Shown here: piece after piece, positions 63,903-64,000 of the stretch
Position numbering within the stretch: the stretch's first letter is position 1
Layout: each line of letters starts with the position of its first letter
Program-made: the position numbers and the translations under genes
DNA from: Rummeliibacillus sp. POC4
GTDB taxonomy: Bacteria; Bacillota; Bacilli; Bacillales_A; Planococcaceae
Assembly (NCBI RefSeq): GCF_003576525.1
Contig: NZ_QWUA01000016.1
Coordinates: 1-64,000 of the forward strand
Length of the DNA stretch: 64,000 nt
Direction: 5' to 3'
The notes under the pieces: model-generated
What the model was told of the DNA's origin: nothing
Database searches by the model: none
Seen by the model: only the letters and a program-made list of their open reading frames with translations

Positions 63903-64000
63903 AGTAGAATCTCTCCCTTTATCAATATTGAAAACTCACTCCCTCAAACCCACTCGATTCATTTAATATATCAATCTACCAAATCCATTTGAGAGCGTTT

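Overview
The window reads as a block of chromosome from a low-GC, endospore-forming member of the Bacillales. The encoded proteins resemble the Planococcaceae (Lysinibacillus/Solibacillus/Viridibacillus type). Evidence is the Bacillus-type order of the translation and transcription genes, strong AGGAGG ribosome-binding sites, sporulation and germination genes (gerD, cwlD, kbaA, a pdaB-like gene, sigH) and a CtsR heat-shock operon. The genus is inferred from protein flavour, not proven. Almost all genes lie on the minus strand, so transcription runs from high to low coordinates.

Layout in transcription order. (1) 55.9-64.0 kb is an accessory flank: an acetaldehyde-dehydrogenase-type ALDH with its DUF779 partner, a second ALDH, an acyl-CoA thioesterase, a HemAT-type globin chemoreceptor, a CorA magnesium channel, a DUF4870 membrane protein and two unrecognised small membrane proteins. 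(2) 51.1-55.8 kb is ctsR-mcsA-mcsB-clpC behind a textbook CtsR operator. (3) 39.7-51.0 kb holds radA, yacL, ispD, ispF, gltX, a cysteine T-box, cysE, cysS, mrnC, rlmB, yacP/rae1, sigH, rpmG, secE and nusG. disA, which sits between radA and yacL in Bacillus subtilis, is absent here. (4) 28.9-39.6 kb holds rplK-rplA, rplJ-rplL, rsmC-like, rpoB and rpoC. (5) 24.1-28.9 kb is the L7Ae-like gene, rpsL, rpsG, fusA and tuf. (6) 9.4-23.9 kb is the S10-spc-alpha supercluster from rpsJ to rplQ; map and the KOW-protein gene usually found between adk and infA are missing and replaced by a promoter and a structured leader. (7) 5.7-9.3 kb is ecfA1-ecfA2-ecfT-truA, preceded by an unexplained structured RNA. 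(8) 4.7-5.7 kb is rplM-rpsI behind an L13-type leader. (9) 0.2-4.3 kb is cwlD, salA/mrp, gerD, kbaA and a degenerate pdaB homologue.

Together the genes make ribosomes, RNA polymerase and the basic translation factors, and control protein quality. Much of the interest is in the untranslated RNA: a T-box, L13 and L10 leaders, paired GTGGGAGG motifs before rplK and rplA, a hairpin between the nusG Shine-Dalgarno and start codon, attenuator-like hairpins before nusG and rpoB, a hairpin between rpoB and rpoC, and structured stretches before infA and between rplQ and ecfA1.

I found no CRISPR array, tRNA or rRNA gene, prophage, insertion sequence or defence system. No clearly new multi-gene system is visible. 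The best candidates for undescribed biology are RNA elements (9.16-9.30 kb, 12.1-12.4 kb, 40.29-40.37 kb) and the apparently inactive PdaB homologue.
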